Of a stretch of DNA of 64,000 bases, positions 34,423 through 46,843 are shown one piece after another; position 1 is the stretch's first letter; each line of letters starts with the position of its first letter. The position numbers and the translations under genes are program-made. The DNA is taken from the NCBI GenBank assembly GCA_034509425.1, contig JAVTVJ010000447.1, forward strand, positions 558,001 to 622,000. The letters run 5' to 3'. The notes beneath the pieces are model-generated. The model was not told the DNA's origin. It saw nothing but the letters and a program-made list of their open reading frames with translations, and did not search any database. This DNA comes from Eopsaltria australis. Lineage: Eukaryota; Chordata; Aves; Passeriformes; Petroicidae.

Positions 34423-37400
34423 TATTCCAATCTGATGAATTTTTCCATCTGATTTAGAGTCAGTTCTCTTGCAGTGGCACTGGCAGCTGCCCTGAATGCA
34501 AAGTAAGTGAGAATTAGCTATTACTCACTGTTACAGCAAGAACCTGACAATGTTTGCCTGCACTGTCTGGAGATGAGAAAGAGAGATTCAGTTCCCCTTT
34601 GCATTTCAGAGAGCTCAAAGGATTCCAAAAGCCTTCATGCATTTGCCATGAAAAAATGTCCTTTAATAAGCAGGTAAAGAAAAGAGAGGTTCAGCCAGCT
34701 GCAGAGGTACCCTCTGTTTCCCAGTGCCCCACAAGCTCTGAAGGAGGAAACTGAGGCAGTTTGTTCTGTTTGATGCATTGTGGTAATCAGGCAGCTGATT
34801 TTCTGAGCTTCAGGGGTCTGGTTCCATATGAAAAGGAAAGTAAAAGCAATATAAATCTGTGTGAGGAGATGGTTTCACAGAAACATGTATGTCATGGTTC
34901 AGAAATACCAGAAACCATGCAGGCCCAGAGGGAAGGATGGATCAAAAATGGCAATGTCCATATTTTTACATCTCAAAACTCATCCAACTGCCCACAAAGA
35001 TCTGTCCCACATAAAAGCAAGTGATGGATGACAGTCTCTCCTTAAGATGGTAACCAAATTGTACAAAATACACAGCAAAATGAAATCCCATTATTATTAA
35101 ATCTTTAGATTAAAAGCAGCATCTGGGAGAAGACTCAGGGAGATCTCTGTGTGTGTATCCTGTCGTACCCTGGTCTCTGGGCATCTGCTGTTTGTCACTG
35201 CATGTGTGGGCATTTGTTTTGACCTGGTGCACTCATCCTCAGCTTCTCCTTTGGATTTATACCATATCTGTTTAATCATGACTGGAAACTTGTAAGTTCA
35301 GTTACATTTATTTCAATCATCCTGCTCTGTGTGCCATTACAAGGATCAGACTTCATAAATTCTTATTTATTGGCCGAAAATATAATGACTTTGTTGCATT
35401 CATATTAAATAAAAGCATTGCTTTGAGCACAAAAAAAGGGGGAGGGAAAGTATTTTCACATAGAAAATTGTTTTAACTTTAATCCTTATATTAATATTTC
35501 CTCCTTTTTTGTTTTGCACACTGTGTCTAATTAATTTTTTCCCTTGCAATTATTTTTTAAGACTGTCAGGGAAAACTTGAATTTCTTTTGTTCGGCTACG
35601 TGGGATTATGCTAAGCAAAATCATGAAATCCTCAAAGTGAATAACATATGCCACTGGCATCTTGCATACATTATTTGCACAACTGGGCAGTTTGCATCAG
35701 TCTCCTTGCAGTGTGCACCTGAGCCTGCTTTGTAGGGGTTGGAGAAAAATTGAAATTCCTCAGGAGTGTTTGGTGTGCCATAGATCAGTTAGAGGTCATC
35801 GTGTTATTTAGTGTTTTATGGTGAATAAATCAGATGCTCACTTCCAAATCCCCCTTTATATGGGCTATAATACATGGAGTTCTTTATGGAAAAGGAATTT
35901 TTATGAACTGAAACTGAACCACATTATCCTGTAAAGTAATGGGGCAGCGACACATATAATGAATAGGACATCAGTCACATTTTTGTATTCTCTGCATCAC
36001 AATGAGAGCACAAAGAAAGCTGAATCAAGTAGATGCTTCTCCCTGTGTACAAACACAAGACTTGAGGCAGTGAGGTGGGAGTTTTCATATCTAGTTTAAG
36101 CATCTACATTAAGATGATTGTTTAGATTCTCCATAAAAGGGGGGTCTCCACAGCGTTCTAAATAAACCCAGTCTAGCAATAAAGCGAAATACCACCAAAA
36201 ATGTACACTGGACCAAGAGAGGCAGGTAAATTAGCTATTTATTGGCTCTCAGAGGAGTTTCCTGTGGATGAGTATTGAGATGGTGAGGTCTTCAGAGCCC
36301 ATGGACAAGACCCTTTGAATCTGCCCCTTGATTTACAACTGAAGCTTTTCTGTTACATCATGCACTTAAAAGTGCTTTTGGTTGGTACAACTGTAGAACT
36401 CTTCTGTGAATGTAATACATTCCAAACCAGTTACAAGTGAGTCACTAAAGTAGAGGAGTCACACTGTACAGCTTGATTCATCACAGACTTCAGCTAGTAC
36501 AGGCATTCATCCACAACCATTACCTGAATACAGAGCAGCATGTGGATTATGAAAAGTTTCTGTAAAATTACTTACTTCTTGTTTAGAACTCATCTCATTA
36601 TTTTCCAGATGAAATAGGTAGGAGAGGTGAGAACAATTCTAATTTTCATAATAACTGATTATAACTTTATAGTGTTTATTTATTTTCCTTTTGATTTATG
36701 GTAAGACAAAAAATTATAAATGGAGAAATTTAATCCTTATGAGAAAAATAACATTCTGTAGGACCAGGGATTCTCTTCTAACTGAGATTTAAAACACTTT
36801 TTTGACTGATTCTCTAATAAATTTTGGTATCTGTTGTAAGAAGACTATAAATGATTTGATTAATTTTCATATGCCCATTCCAGCCTCTTATCTTTGAAAA
36901 GAATGAACATACAATTACCTTAATTAGCAATATAACAGCTGATTGTTGCTTCAAATATGCATTTTGTTGCCATTTCTTTTCCATCAATGTTCAGCTCTGA
37001 AGTGGCAGGAAGTTCATGGAGTAAATGTGTCTGATGAAAAACTTCAATTTTCCAGCTTAATCAGAAAAGATTCCAATCCTGCTCCCTCCATATTCAAAGA
37101 ATTAAGAACTTTGAGATTATCTTTTTCACAGTTCAGTGTAAAAGCAGCTCCAGACTAAGGGGATGATTCACTCACCTTAAAATTCAGGTGTCTGAAATTT
37201 AGGTGTCTCATCTAAAGGAGCTGTCTGGATATCCTGTCAAGGGACTGGAAACAGATAAACACCTGCAGGAGGTAATGCATCTCATCAGGGCTGGAAAACA
37301 TCCCAGCCTGGGCTTCTTTCTCACTCCACTCACTCGAGGCACCCAGTTACACTTTGTATTTAACTAGGAGAAAGTTACATGATATTAGAAAATTGTAAAT

Positions 37401-40245
37401 CTTTTGCTTTCAAGCATTTAGCAGGTAATACCTAAGGAAGCACATTTGGGGAAAAAAATGTGGCTGCTCTAAGATTTATCACTTAGTTTTTCAATTTTAC
37501 TGCTATGTCAATGCTAAGATTTAAAGCAAACAGGAAAAATATGTTTTATAGATCAAATATTACCTTTACTATAGGCCCTAACTAGAGGCACTGTGAAAAA
37601 CAGATTAGAAGTAAATGTTTTGGTCTTCTTTTATTCTCCAGATTTAAAATAAAATATTACTGCTATTTTGGCCTCAAATCGATTTAAATATCATTGGTGA
37701 AAAGGAAGCCTTGCACAGGAACTTTAATTAGAGGTTTTTAGATTGGAAGAGTCTTATTTTTCCATTGTTTTGTTTTCTGCTTTTAAACACCCATTATTAT
37801 TATTAATAATATCTGTTCTTCCTTTCTATCCTATGGGAGATAGCAGAAAATAATCACATTTTGACAGGCTGTTAGAGAAAGCAGAAGCATGAAAGGGTTA
37901 AAAATTATTTCAGAGAAACACTGAATACAGTAGAAATTCATTGTTATGTTTTCTTAAAAAATATTTTAGTGATTTGTGTTATTATTAGTGCTGGACCTGT
38001 TTTGCTTGTATATGTTTATGAGCTGATATTTTTTAAGTCACTTCTGCTTGTTCCCAAATCAATCCAAAACTTAAGCATAAAGAACCTCAGTCAGTGAATA
38101 TTAATATTATAAAATAATATTAATAAAATAAAGGAAACTGTAATAAATTCTAATTCTTAGCAAATATATTTTTCTGAACTGGTTAGTAATATTTTTCATT
38201 AGTGGATATTCTTTGGGTTTTTATTTGATATTGTTGATGATGTGGCTCAGCAATAGAGTCCTGATTTACAGGTCTTGGTGTCTTTTAATCTCTTCAGTCC
38301 AGTAATAGTTAAAAGACTCAAGGATATAAGTGTAGATACTTTCCTGCATTGGAAACACCTGTACAGAACTGGTGGGAAGCATTGCTATTCAGACAGTGTT
38401 CATGGCTTTCCTGAGAAATTTGGTGAGAAAAATTACAAGAAACTAAAAAGCAGCTGGCCTTGCAGCAGAGGACGTGTTTGAACCTGATTTGCCAGCAGCA
38501 TAAAAGGTTTCTAAAATGTATGAATATTGCTGCAGATAGGAGACATCAGCTGTCTCTGGCAGATACCAGAAAGTCCTTGGAAAAGCTGGAAAAAATTGGG
38601 GTTTTGCCTAAACAAAGGCTTATAAACTCATGGGCTGAAGAGCAGGGGAAGAAAGGACTGAACAATAATGTAACTTAGCTGACCTGTGAAAGGTGTGGAC
38701 TAATTTGACACAACCTGCAGGCTTTGATAATGAAGTCACATCCTAGATGACAAAATCTGTCACAGTGTTTGTACTCTAGAATCTCTAATAGACCCTGTAC
38801 CCAAAATTCCTCTGCCCTTCTCCTTTGAGGACCAGGAGTTAAATGGATGAAATTATTTCCTTCCACTAACGAGCCCACCTTGTGAATGTCACTGGCCCTT
38901 GGCTGGCTGCAAAGCACACACACCAATCCCCTCTGACAGTGATTTTTGGTGCATTTTCTTGGTCACCTCTATCTGTGACATGAGAATTCTCTGTTCAGCA
39001 AGGTCACCTCTCCAGCAGCTTTCGGTGCTTAACCCCCAAACTCCAGCTGCTTGAGCAGCCTGAATTTTGCTGTAATTTAACTCTCCTGGAGTAGATTTGC
39101 TAGAGGGTTACATGGAGTTGACAGAAAGCACAGTAAACAAGAAAAGAATGGTAATTTTCCCAGTAAAACAAGAAAGAGAGCATTTTTAGGATCTGACTGT
39201 AATGGGGTTTGCACTGTTGTGAGAGTCCCTGCCAAAGTCTGTTAGAGGCAAATCAGGTCTCCATCAAATTCCTTGATTTGAGCTGATGATCATTGCTGAT
39301 GAAAAATAGGGATCAGTTTTCAGGGAGGACCCTAAAAGTATCAAAGCTATTTATTAAATTACTTTATAGTCAGAATATGAGCTACTTGTGAAGAAAATGA
39401 TCTTTATCCCAGCCAAAATCAGCACACCCCACTTGACAAACTACTCCTCCTAACCATGTATTGATATACTAAGCATGTAACCATAATCCAGGCCCTTGGA
39501 TTAATATTCTGGGTTTGGTTTAAGATTTAGGTTGTGGTTTAGAGGGTTGTCCTGATTTAACAAACCTCATCTGTCTTTATGCAACCTCAAAAATGTCAGT
39601 CTTCCATCCCATCTGAGAGGAAACAGAGCTGTAGATTGAAAATAGCATTGGCACATTGATGGAGGCACATCCAGAGATTATTTCATGAGTAGCCTCAGGG
39701 AGCACGATTTAGTGTAACTTCTGCTTTATTGAGGCCTGGAGGAAGTGCAGATTGCAGCAACTTAGGTTCCTCTGATGTTACCCACCGTGTCTAGATACAG
39801 TTCCAGCCCTTTAATGTAGTGCTGCCTGTTCCATGCAGAGTTGTGAGTGCTAATTGTGTGACACGGCATCCAAAGGCAGAACTGAGCAAACATCTGTGGT
39901 GCTCTGATGGGCTCTGCCAGACTGCTTTCCTGCATTCCAGGTAGGCAGCTCCCAGCCTCAGCAGCTGGAATGTAGGAACAAATCTGACTCAAGAGTGTCT
40001 GAAATGGAGCTGCAGCACATCTCAGGTCACTGTGGTTTATATAAATTAGAGTGCTGAGACACAATTTCATGGGGAGTTCTGTCTTTCTGACAGTGCTTCC
40101 ACCAGGAGAAGGGGATGTCTCCCATGCTCTTGATCTCCCTTAGTTCTCTGTCTGTATTTCTTGCTGCTGACCTCCCAGCCCTATGTCCTGCCTCGCTCCA
40201 TCTTCAGTGATTGCTGGATCATTCCATGAAGTCACTAACATGAGA
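34423..40245. other. unique noncoding DNA
   Basis: No gene or recognised transposon. AT-rich runs include an AAT-like stretch near 37795-37812 and the inverted repeat at 38099-38125. Short open frames (60 to 102 codons) have no recognisable domains. Confidence 0.55.
38099..38125. repeat. AT-only inverted repeat
   Basis: Perfect 12-bp arms TATTAATATTAT and ATAATATTAATA surround an AAA loop. Because the region is almost entirely A and T, such a structure is more easily produced by chance than the other palindromes in this window. Confidence 0.8.
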
Positions 40246-40681
40246 CAAAACTGTCGCAGTAGAGACGGACACATGACACACAAGTAGTCCAAGGACAAAG
40301 AAGAAGTGCTTTATTAGTCTATGCTAACATCTTTATGCCCTTTTTCCCAGCTACTGTAACATGCTACTATCGGCTGCATGGAAAACAGCACTAAAGCCAT
40401 CTTCATAACAAGAACTTTCCCAGCACGTTAACAAGCCATACAAGCAGTCAACTACACACTATAAATCCTCCACCGCATTCTTGGTGCTCTTCCTCAAGGC
40501 CATCTCTGGGTGCAAAACATCTTCCCTGGTTATCTTCTTGGCTGCTCCCCACTGTGGCTGCAGGTGTTCATACCATTGCTTTCTCACGGGGCTTTCTCAC
40601 GAGTAAATTCTGATCGCTTTCAAGTCCATGTCCGAGAGGCTTTCAGGCCTGCTGTCAGCCTCATCCATCCCCACACAAAAC
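40246..40681 (-). mobile_element. solo LTR with perfect 6-bp target duplication
   Basis: CAAAAC occurs at 40246-40251 and again at 40676-40681. The 424 bp between (40252-40675) begin TGTCGCAG and end CCCCACA, giving canonical TG...CA LTR ends. Orientation is minus: AATAAA on the minus strand (TTTATT at 40310-40315) lies about 60 bp before the element's 3' terminus. Six-base target duplications are characteristic of class II (ERVK/alpha-betaretrovirus-like) elements. No internal retroviral sequence remains, which indicates LTR-LTR recombination after insertion. The intact duplication implies a fairly young insertion. Confidence 0.88.
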
Positions 40682-42329
40682 AATTCACTTTTTTTCTCTG
40701 GATTTTGTTTCTGTTAAATTCGTGACATAAAACAGCCTTTAAAGGGCTCAATGTGTACCAATACCTGCTGGGACCATGGGTGGGGAGAGGGATGGGTGAG
40801 AAGAACTTCCAGCTGTCATTAGAGTAGTAGATGGAGTTCCTGCAATAGGTCAGCATGTTGTATTGAGCAACATTCCTAATGCCATCCACTTCTTGCAGCA
40901 GATGTTACTCAAATTATAAATTGTAGTTTATTGCATGTTTTTTTGGGAGGGAAGGACAGACACTCTCCAGCTTCTGGCTGGGTAGGGCAGCAAGTGCTGA
41001 TAACTGCAGGTAACAAAATGTAAACAGGAGGCAGAAGCACAGAACTGATGGCCACAGAGGACTGAAATAACTCAGTGCTGATTTGATAGGCTAAATTTAT
41101 CAGTTCATCAACAACATGTGTTTTAGTTCAGTTTAGAAAACATTTCTGAAGTCCAAGACAGTTTAGTAGAGGCTAATCATCCCATAACACCCACCTTGTT
41201 ATTTGGGAGTGAACTACTTGTCAGAACCTGGGTTGGTCATCTCTGCTTGTCACTGCAGGGCTTTCTCTGAACATATTAAAGACATTTCCTTTAAAATGTT
41301 AGACCCAAATGCCAGACTTTGGATTTAAACTGTATTTCATCTTAGGTGCCTTACTCAAGGTTCTCAGTTTTGCTTTTAAACCATTACTCAACTTCCAGAC
41401 ACTTTACAACTCATAACCTAAGAAGGAATCAAGAGCTTATCTTTTGGGATAGGTATTTTGTCCTGCTGCACTTAAAATATTGTTGTATTTTAGAAGGCTG
41501 TTTAAAAGGTAAGATAAGCTGCAGAAAAAATGCCTAAATTCAATAACTCAAGAAACCATATTGTATTTTGGCTTTCAAACATCTACCAGCACAGTTTCTC
41601 TCTGTTGTGTATTATATTTTTAGCTGTCAATATCAGACTCAGTGCCAGTGCCAGGCAGACTGTGACACTAACTGGACTTTTAAGTGTGAACTGTAATCCA
41701 ACCTAAGAAATTCTAAGCTGAGACTTCACACTGCATTGTAGCTATATCCATACATTTCTCATTTAAAAAAAAAACCCAAACAAGCCAGCCTGTAATGTTT
41801 TATTTCAGTAAACTGAAGTGATAGCTTTCCACAATTCTGGAACAAATCCATTCAGAGCATAATTCCCAGTGAGGCACAAGAAGTTTGCTTGAACATTTCC
41901 GAAGTTCTTGGTCCACTTCTTGTGTTATTTAAGAAACATTCTTAAGCTAATGATGCTTGGAGAATCTTTCAAGTAGGCTGCTCCTGCAGGTTGATGGACA
42001 CGGGCACTTTCTTCCTACATTGCCAGGCCTTGAGGGATCTGGCTGCAGAACAGCAAGAAAAAACAAAGAACAGTTTATAAACAAGGGGGGGGAGTGCTTT
42101 CATTAGGGAAATTAGGATGTGTCTTCCACGATTCTCTACCCATTTGAAGCTGCTTTTATCCCCATCTTTATTTATTCACACAGGCAAAGTCAAGCCAGAT
42201 GAAGCAAATGGGAGAGTCTTGGTTTCTTTACTTACTAAAATTCTAGATAACTATTCCAAAACAAGAAGATGAAATAAAATTCTGCTTTTTTGAGCATTGA
42301 AAAAATGACACCTCTTCCTAGTTCTTAAT
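40682..42329. other. unique noncoding DNA
   Basis: No recognised gene or repeat. An A-run lies at 41765-41774 and a short G-run near 42086. Nothing else is notable. Confidence 0.55.
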
Positions 42330-42700
42330 GCTGTTTTTGATGAGGCACCACATTTCATTGGCTTCTTTGACTGCCTGGTTTAGAAAACTTCAGTTCAATA
42401 TTTGGCATCACGTATACGTGGCTTATGTTGTTTTTCTATAGATGCATTATTCATAACTACACAAAGCACTTGGGCCACTTTTTTTCACGATTCATTCAGT
42501 TTTATGAGGTCTTTTTTTTTTTGCTCTTAACCTTCATTCTGACTTTTGGTTACCAGAACAAGATTACAAGCATCTGGACGTAAATATTTATTTTTCTATT
42601 CATTGTTTTTAAGTAGAATTTGTTTGGCTGCACAAAATCAGCTTCAACACTATTTCCTGGGGGACACCTTGTGTGCCTTTTGGATTTTCCCCATTCCTAG
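42330..42700 (-). mobile_element. possible ancient CR1/L3-like remnant, antisense
   Basis: Two short blocks recall antisense older CR1/L3-type LINEs in the expected order: GAGGCACCACATTTCATTGG followed by CTTCTTTGACTGCC (42341-42377), and CCTGGGGGACACC (42657-42669). The sequence between them is too eroded to align by eye, so this may be a coincidence of short matches. Confidence 0.3.
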
Positions 42701-44397
42701 TTTAAATATTTTTCTGTGATTTTCAGTGGGTACATTTGGATAGAACAAGTACAAGTATCTTTTCAGTACAAGTTCATCAGATCCCAGAAATTTCTCCAGT
42801 TCATGGTAAATTTGAGTCTCTCTTCCTTACACCACCATCTCATCACTGCTTTGAGGCTCTGGATCTATTTGCCTTTGAGGCTTTGTGTTTGACAGCATTC
42901 TGGAGAATAAGAGCACTGAGGTTGTAACTTATCCTGAGGTCTGATTTCACCTTTTCCATCCAACAGCAGGTAGTTTACTCTACAGCCTCTCATGTGGCAC
43001 AAACAGAGGTGTCTTTGCACCTAAAAACGGAGTCTCCCATTCCTGCTGCCTGCCGCTTCCTATCCATGAAAGTCCAGAGGGTACCCTGACATCAGCCTGT
43101 CTCTGCTCAGATACTGCACCCCCACTTTCAGCTGAGTGCCCTCATTCCCTGAGCCTTCATGGGCTGAGTGCATTCAGGTTTCACCAAGTCATAGCTGTGG
43201 GACAAATTTAACAACAGGACACCTTTTCCTTCAGTTTTTCAGATAATATTGGCTGTGATGTGCTGCCAATACTTTATAAATGGTATCTTGAAAGATCAGC
43301 TCATCTTTCTCTGGCAGACTGCACAGATTCCAGAGTTTTGTGTGTCTCTATTTTAGGAAGTGTACAGCTTGTTTTGGGAGCTACCCTAAAATAGTATTTG
43401 CTCATATACATATGTTTACCTGTCTGCCTAGTGTTTTCCATCTCCATGCAGGCTGTTGTTGTTCAGTGGCTTTGGTACTTAAAATAATGCAGGTAAAGCT
43501 GATGTCTGGGGGATTAACTAAATCTTCACATAATTGCCTTCATAGATATAAGGTTAAAAAATTTCAGTGCTAAGCAACAAGAATTACAATTAGTTCTGTC
43601 AGTCGAGGGCTTGTTGCACGAACTTCTCTAACATCCAGTGTGTTATTACTTTTTGTGTTATTTCTAATGGATGATAATATGGCCTTGCAGATTTAAGGAC
43701 TGAGAAAATCAAACCTACGTGGAGAGACAGATTTTCTTTTCACTGTATCAGTTTAAACTCTGCTGCTTATGCAGAGATTCAGGATTACCTGTGAGTTTGG
43801 TGTGTGAGGTACTGGGTACACAGGAGGTACAGAGATGATCACTTAGTGTGCAATTGGAATATGAAGTTGAGATTGTGATAGTCTGACCCAGTGACTCATT
43901 TGCATGCTGTACTCTTAACCCCTTTTAGTGAGAAATAGGCATGTGCAGGATGTAATTAACCCTCCTGTTCACATCCAGGCTGGGTTTGCATCACATAAAT
44001 AAAGCACAGATGGGAAGAACACCATAAAGTACCATCAGGATCAGCTGTTTCTTTGATTATACTGATTATACGTGCTATGTAGTTGATTCATGTACCTTAA
44101 TGTACATTCATGTGCATTCATGTCCATAATTTTCATTTGGATCCTTGGATAATATTCGATAAGTTCCACTGGTTATAATTAGGTTTTTATTGCAAAGGGC
44201 ATGGTGGATTCAGGTACACCGCAGAATCTTGTCCTACACTTAAAAATTTAAGCTCCTGGTCAGTGCTGTAACACACAATTTGGATGCGTTGTAATGTGAA
44301 AGAAAAGTAGTTTCCATAGTCAACAGCTTGGGGTGTGAAAGAATTTGTGTTCCTCATCTAGAAATAGTTAGAGTAAATAACTTTGTTGTTTTATTTC
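42701..44397. other. unique noncoding DNA
   Basis: No gene recognised. The AP-1/octamer composite at 43892-43905 is listed separately. The rest is ordinary sequence leading up to the duplicated segment. Confidence 0.55.
43892..43905. promoter_or_regulatory. AP-1/octamer composite motif
   Basis: A perfect TGACTCA (AP-1 consensus) at 43892-43898 shares its final A with a perfect octamer ATTTGCAT at 43898-43905. Both are consensus binding sites for widely used factor families. Without conservation or chromatin data this is only a candidate enhancer core. Confidence 0.3.
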
Positions 44398-44713
44398 CCA
44401 TTGGAGTCAGAGTTAAGTCACCAGATCCTTAGAATCCCTTGATTCCACCTCCCTTAACTCCAGTGGGAGCATAGACAAGTAATTCACGTGTAGATATTTA
44501 CGTGAAAATCTCATTTGAGATGGTTTAATCTTTAAAGGATATCACACACACCATCCTGAGATTTAAATTCCTCATTCCAAATTCACAGCAAACGTGCATC
44601 CCTGTTAACTGACTAATCAACACTTCTAAATATCAGAGTATTTTGCTAATGTTCTGGAACACAGTTTTTAATGAATTAATTGAATTCCACATCCATCCTT
44701 TTGTAAAGGGCTC
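44398..44713 (+). repeat. local duplication, copy A
   Basis: About 315 bp recur in direct orientation at 46844-47182. The right-hand 190 bp are nearly identical, with about 10 substitutions and two small gaps, including an uninterrupted identical run of about 69 bp (roughly 44613-44681). The left part is more diverged. The similarity ends at TTTTGTAAAGGGCT in both copies. Copy A lies in unique sequence with no CR1 at its edges and is probably the original locus. The unit has no coding potential and matches no repeat family I know. Confidence 0.92.
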
Positions 44714-44966
44714 CTGTGAATGTGCAAATTAGTATCTATAGGCAAATAGATGAAAATGAAATAATTTGAGTATTTAATGGCTGTGTCTGAATGTTCAGTC
44801 CATGTTATTGATCAGTGGTACTGATTTACCCTGTGACCATTCATTGTTAAGGGCAGCTACTGCTGATAAAGCTGATTGTCACCAGAAAGGTTTTAGAGTA
44901 ATTTCTGAGTAAATTTCCACCTCTTGGAAGTCTGAGTCGTTTTTGGGGTTGTTTTGTTTTGTTTTG

Positions 44967-44997
<31 letters not shown>

Positions 44998-46472
44998 CTG
45001 CAGGACAAAATAACTTCCAGATCATTAGTGGCAAGAAAATCTCTCAATGCAAAAATACCTTCTGTTGTGATGGGTGGGTTTTCTATATGTGCACAATATG
45101 CCTTCATATGGAGCAGCTTCAGTGATAGATTAAGAGAATGAAAATGCTGAAAAGAGCAAAAGTTAAATGCTCAGACAGACTACACCTGAAATTCAAACAA
45201 AATGGCAATGGCAATGGGAAAAAAACTAATCCAACAATTATACTTAGTGGAAGTCTTAATTGACTCTGCATCTTCTAAAATTGTGAACCTTATCTCTTGC
45301 ATTGTCCTCTTTTAGGTAAGTAAGTTAACAATTAAAACACATGTACCTAATTTTTTGTAGTGGGTGGCTGAGGAACAATATTTGCATGGCATTTATTCTG
45401 TATTAAGTTTCTTAAAGTCATGTTTTAATAAATAGATTACTTTCATTTCTCTTTGGGGAAAAAAAATAAAGCAATAAAATTACCATCCTGAGTTGGAATA
45501 AATCATAGTTAATACTGTGTGGATGAAATCAGATTTTGCTAATCCAATGAAAGTCATCTTCAATGGATATTCAAAACAAAGAAAATCCACTTTTCTTCTT
45601 AATAAGTCTCCTCCTGCCCCAAATATTTAAGCCCTTTATGCAAGGTTAAATTTTTAAGAATATGGAATCTTTCAGGCTTACAAATACCTTCTTATGAAAG
45701 TACATTCTAGTAGAAAATGTGTGGAATCTAGCAGAAGTGTCAAAATAAAAACCTAGTAATTCCCTTTCTGTCACTACCAGTTGTCAGTCCAAGACAGTTC
45801 AACATTTGAGATACAGATAGTATCAAATACTGTTCTCTGACTTGTTGGGTTTTTTTTTCCTTAGTCAAAGCTTTAAAATATAAATAAACACAAATTCTTT
45901 CAACCTTGGCATTGACTTGTGCTGTGATCACCACACATCCACCTTCCTACCTCAGCCTGTGGGATCCAAAGAGAGTATATCAAAGAACTTTTCTCCTCTG
46001 AGGGAAGAAAATGTGAAAATTCCTCTATTTTGTGAATGTTCATTGTCATGAGAAATATCTTTAACATGAATAGAAATTCACTGCCAGACTGGGGCTATGG
46101 CATAGTCTCTGCTAAGCAGTCAGAGTGATTTTATGTTGGAAAAGCAGTTCTCAGTGCCTATTTCAGAAAAGCCTGTTCTTGCAAGAAACAAATTTGGATT
46201 TTGAGGACCAGTAGAGCAATAGGATGGCACAGGCAGGAGCATGTAAACATAGCTGCATGTACAAGAAACTCCACACTTTCTATGTAGCTGTGATTAGAAA
46301 TGATGAATGTTGGTCTAGAGACTACAGATCTCATTGGAAGAATATTCCAATTCTACGAATATTTGTGGAAGTGAAAGAAAACGTGTTAGAAAATCTTGAG
46401 TTCAAACTGTCCTTACTGTGTTAGTCAGGAAGCTCATTGTGGTTTGGGTTCAGTCTGTGGATCAAGACACAT
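44714..46472. other. unique noncoding DNA between the duplicate copies
   Basis: Apart from the GTTTT array at 44951-44997, this spacer shows only AT-rich unique sequence. No gene or transposon was recognised. Confidence 0.55.
44951..44997 (+). repeat. (GTTTT)n pentanucleotide microsatellite
   Basis: Nine consecutive GTTTT units run without interruption and end in a short T run. The phenylalanine/cysteine-rich and lysine/asparagine-rich frames over it are artefacts of the repeat. Confidence 0.95.
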
Positions 46473-46803
46473 TTAGAATCACAGAATCATTTAGGTTGGA
46501 AAAGCCCTCTTGAGGTCACTGAGTCCAAACATTCCCCCAGCACAGCCAAGGCCACCACTAAACCGTGTCCCCAACCACCACATCTACACATGTTTTTGTT
46601 TTTTTAGCACTTCCAGGGATGGTGATTCCACCACTGCCCTGGGCAGCCTGTTCCTGTGCCTGATCACTCTTTCTGTGCAGCAATTTTCCCTGTTATCCAA
46701 TCCAAACCTCTCCTGGCACAACTTGAGGCCATTTTCTCTTATTTTATCGCTTACCTGGGGGAAGAGACCAACCCCCACCTGGCTACAGCCTCCTTTCAGG
46801 TCT
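46473..46803 (-). mobile_element. CR1 LINE 3' end with ORF2 C-terminal remnant, antisense
   Basis: The plus strand begins with the complemented tail (TAGAATCACAGAATCATTTA) and passes through AGTCCAAACATTCCCCCAGC, GGCCACCACTAAACCGTGTC and GGCAGCCTGTTCCTGTGCC. It ends at GCCTCCTTTCAGGT. It belongs to a CR1-X/J-like type, also seen at 51541. On the minus strand it encodes the C-terminal end of CR1 ORF2 (see the separate entry). Beyond 46803 the sequence leaves CR1, and about 40 bp later copy B of the local duplication begins. Confidence 0.92.
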
Positions 46804-46838
46804 CTCTGTGTAGATGTCCACATATGAGTTGGACGCAT
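46584..46838 (-). pseudogene. CR1 ORF2 C-terminal fragment
   Basis: An 84-codon minus-strand open stretch includes [11 protein letters not shown], a run like [14 protein letters not shown], and [16 protein letters not shown]. These are recognisable C-terminal segments of the CR1 ORF2 protein downstream of the reverse transcriptase core. The catalytic endonuclease and reverse transcriptase domains are absent. The first dozen codons lie outside CR1, so the ATG is fortuitous. It is a dead fossil whose frame has survived by chance. Confidence 0.85.
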
Positions 46839-46843
46839 AAGCT

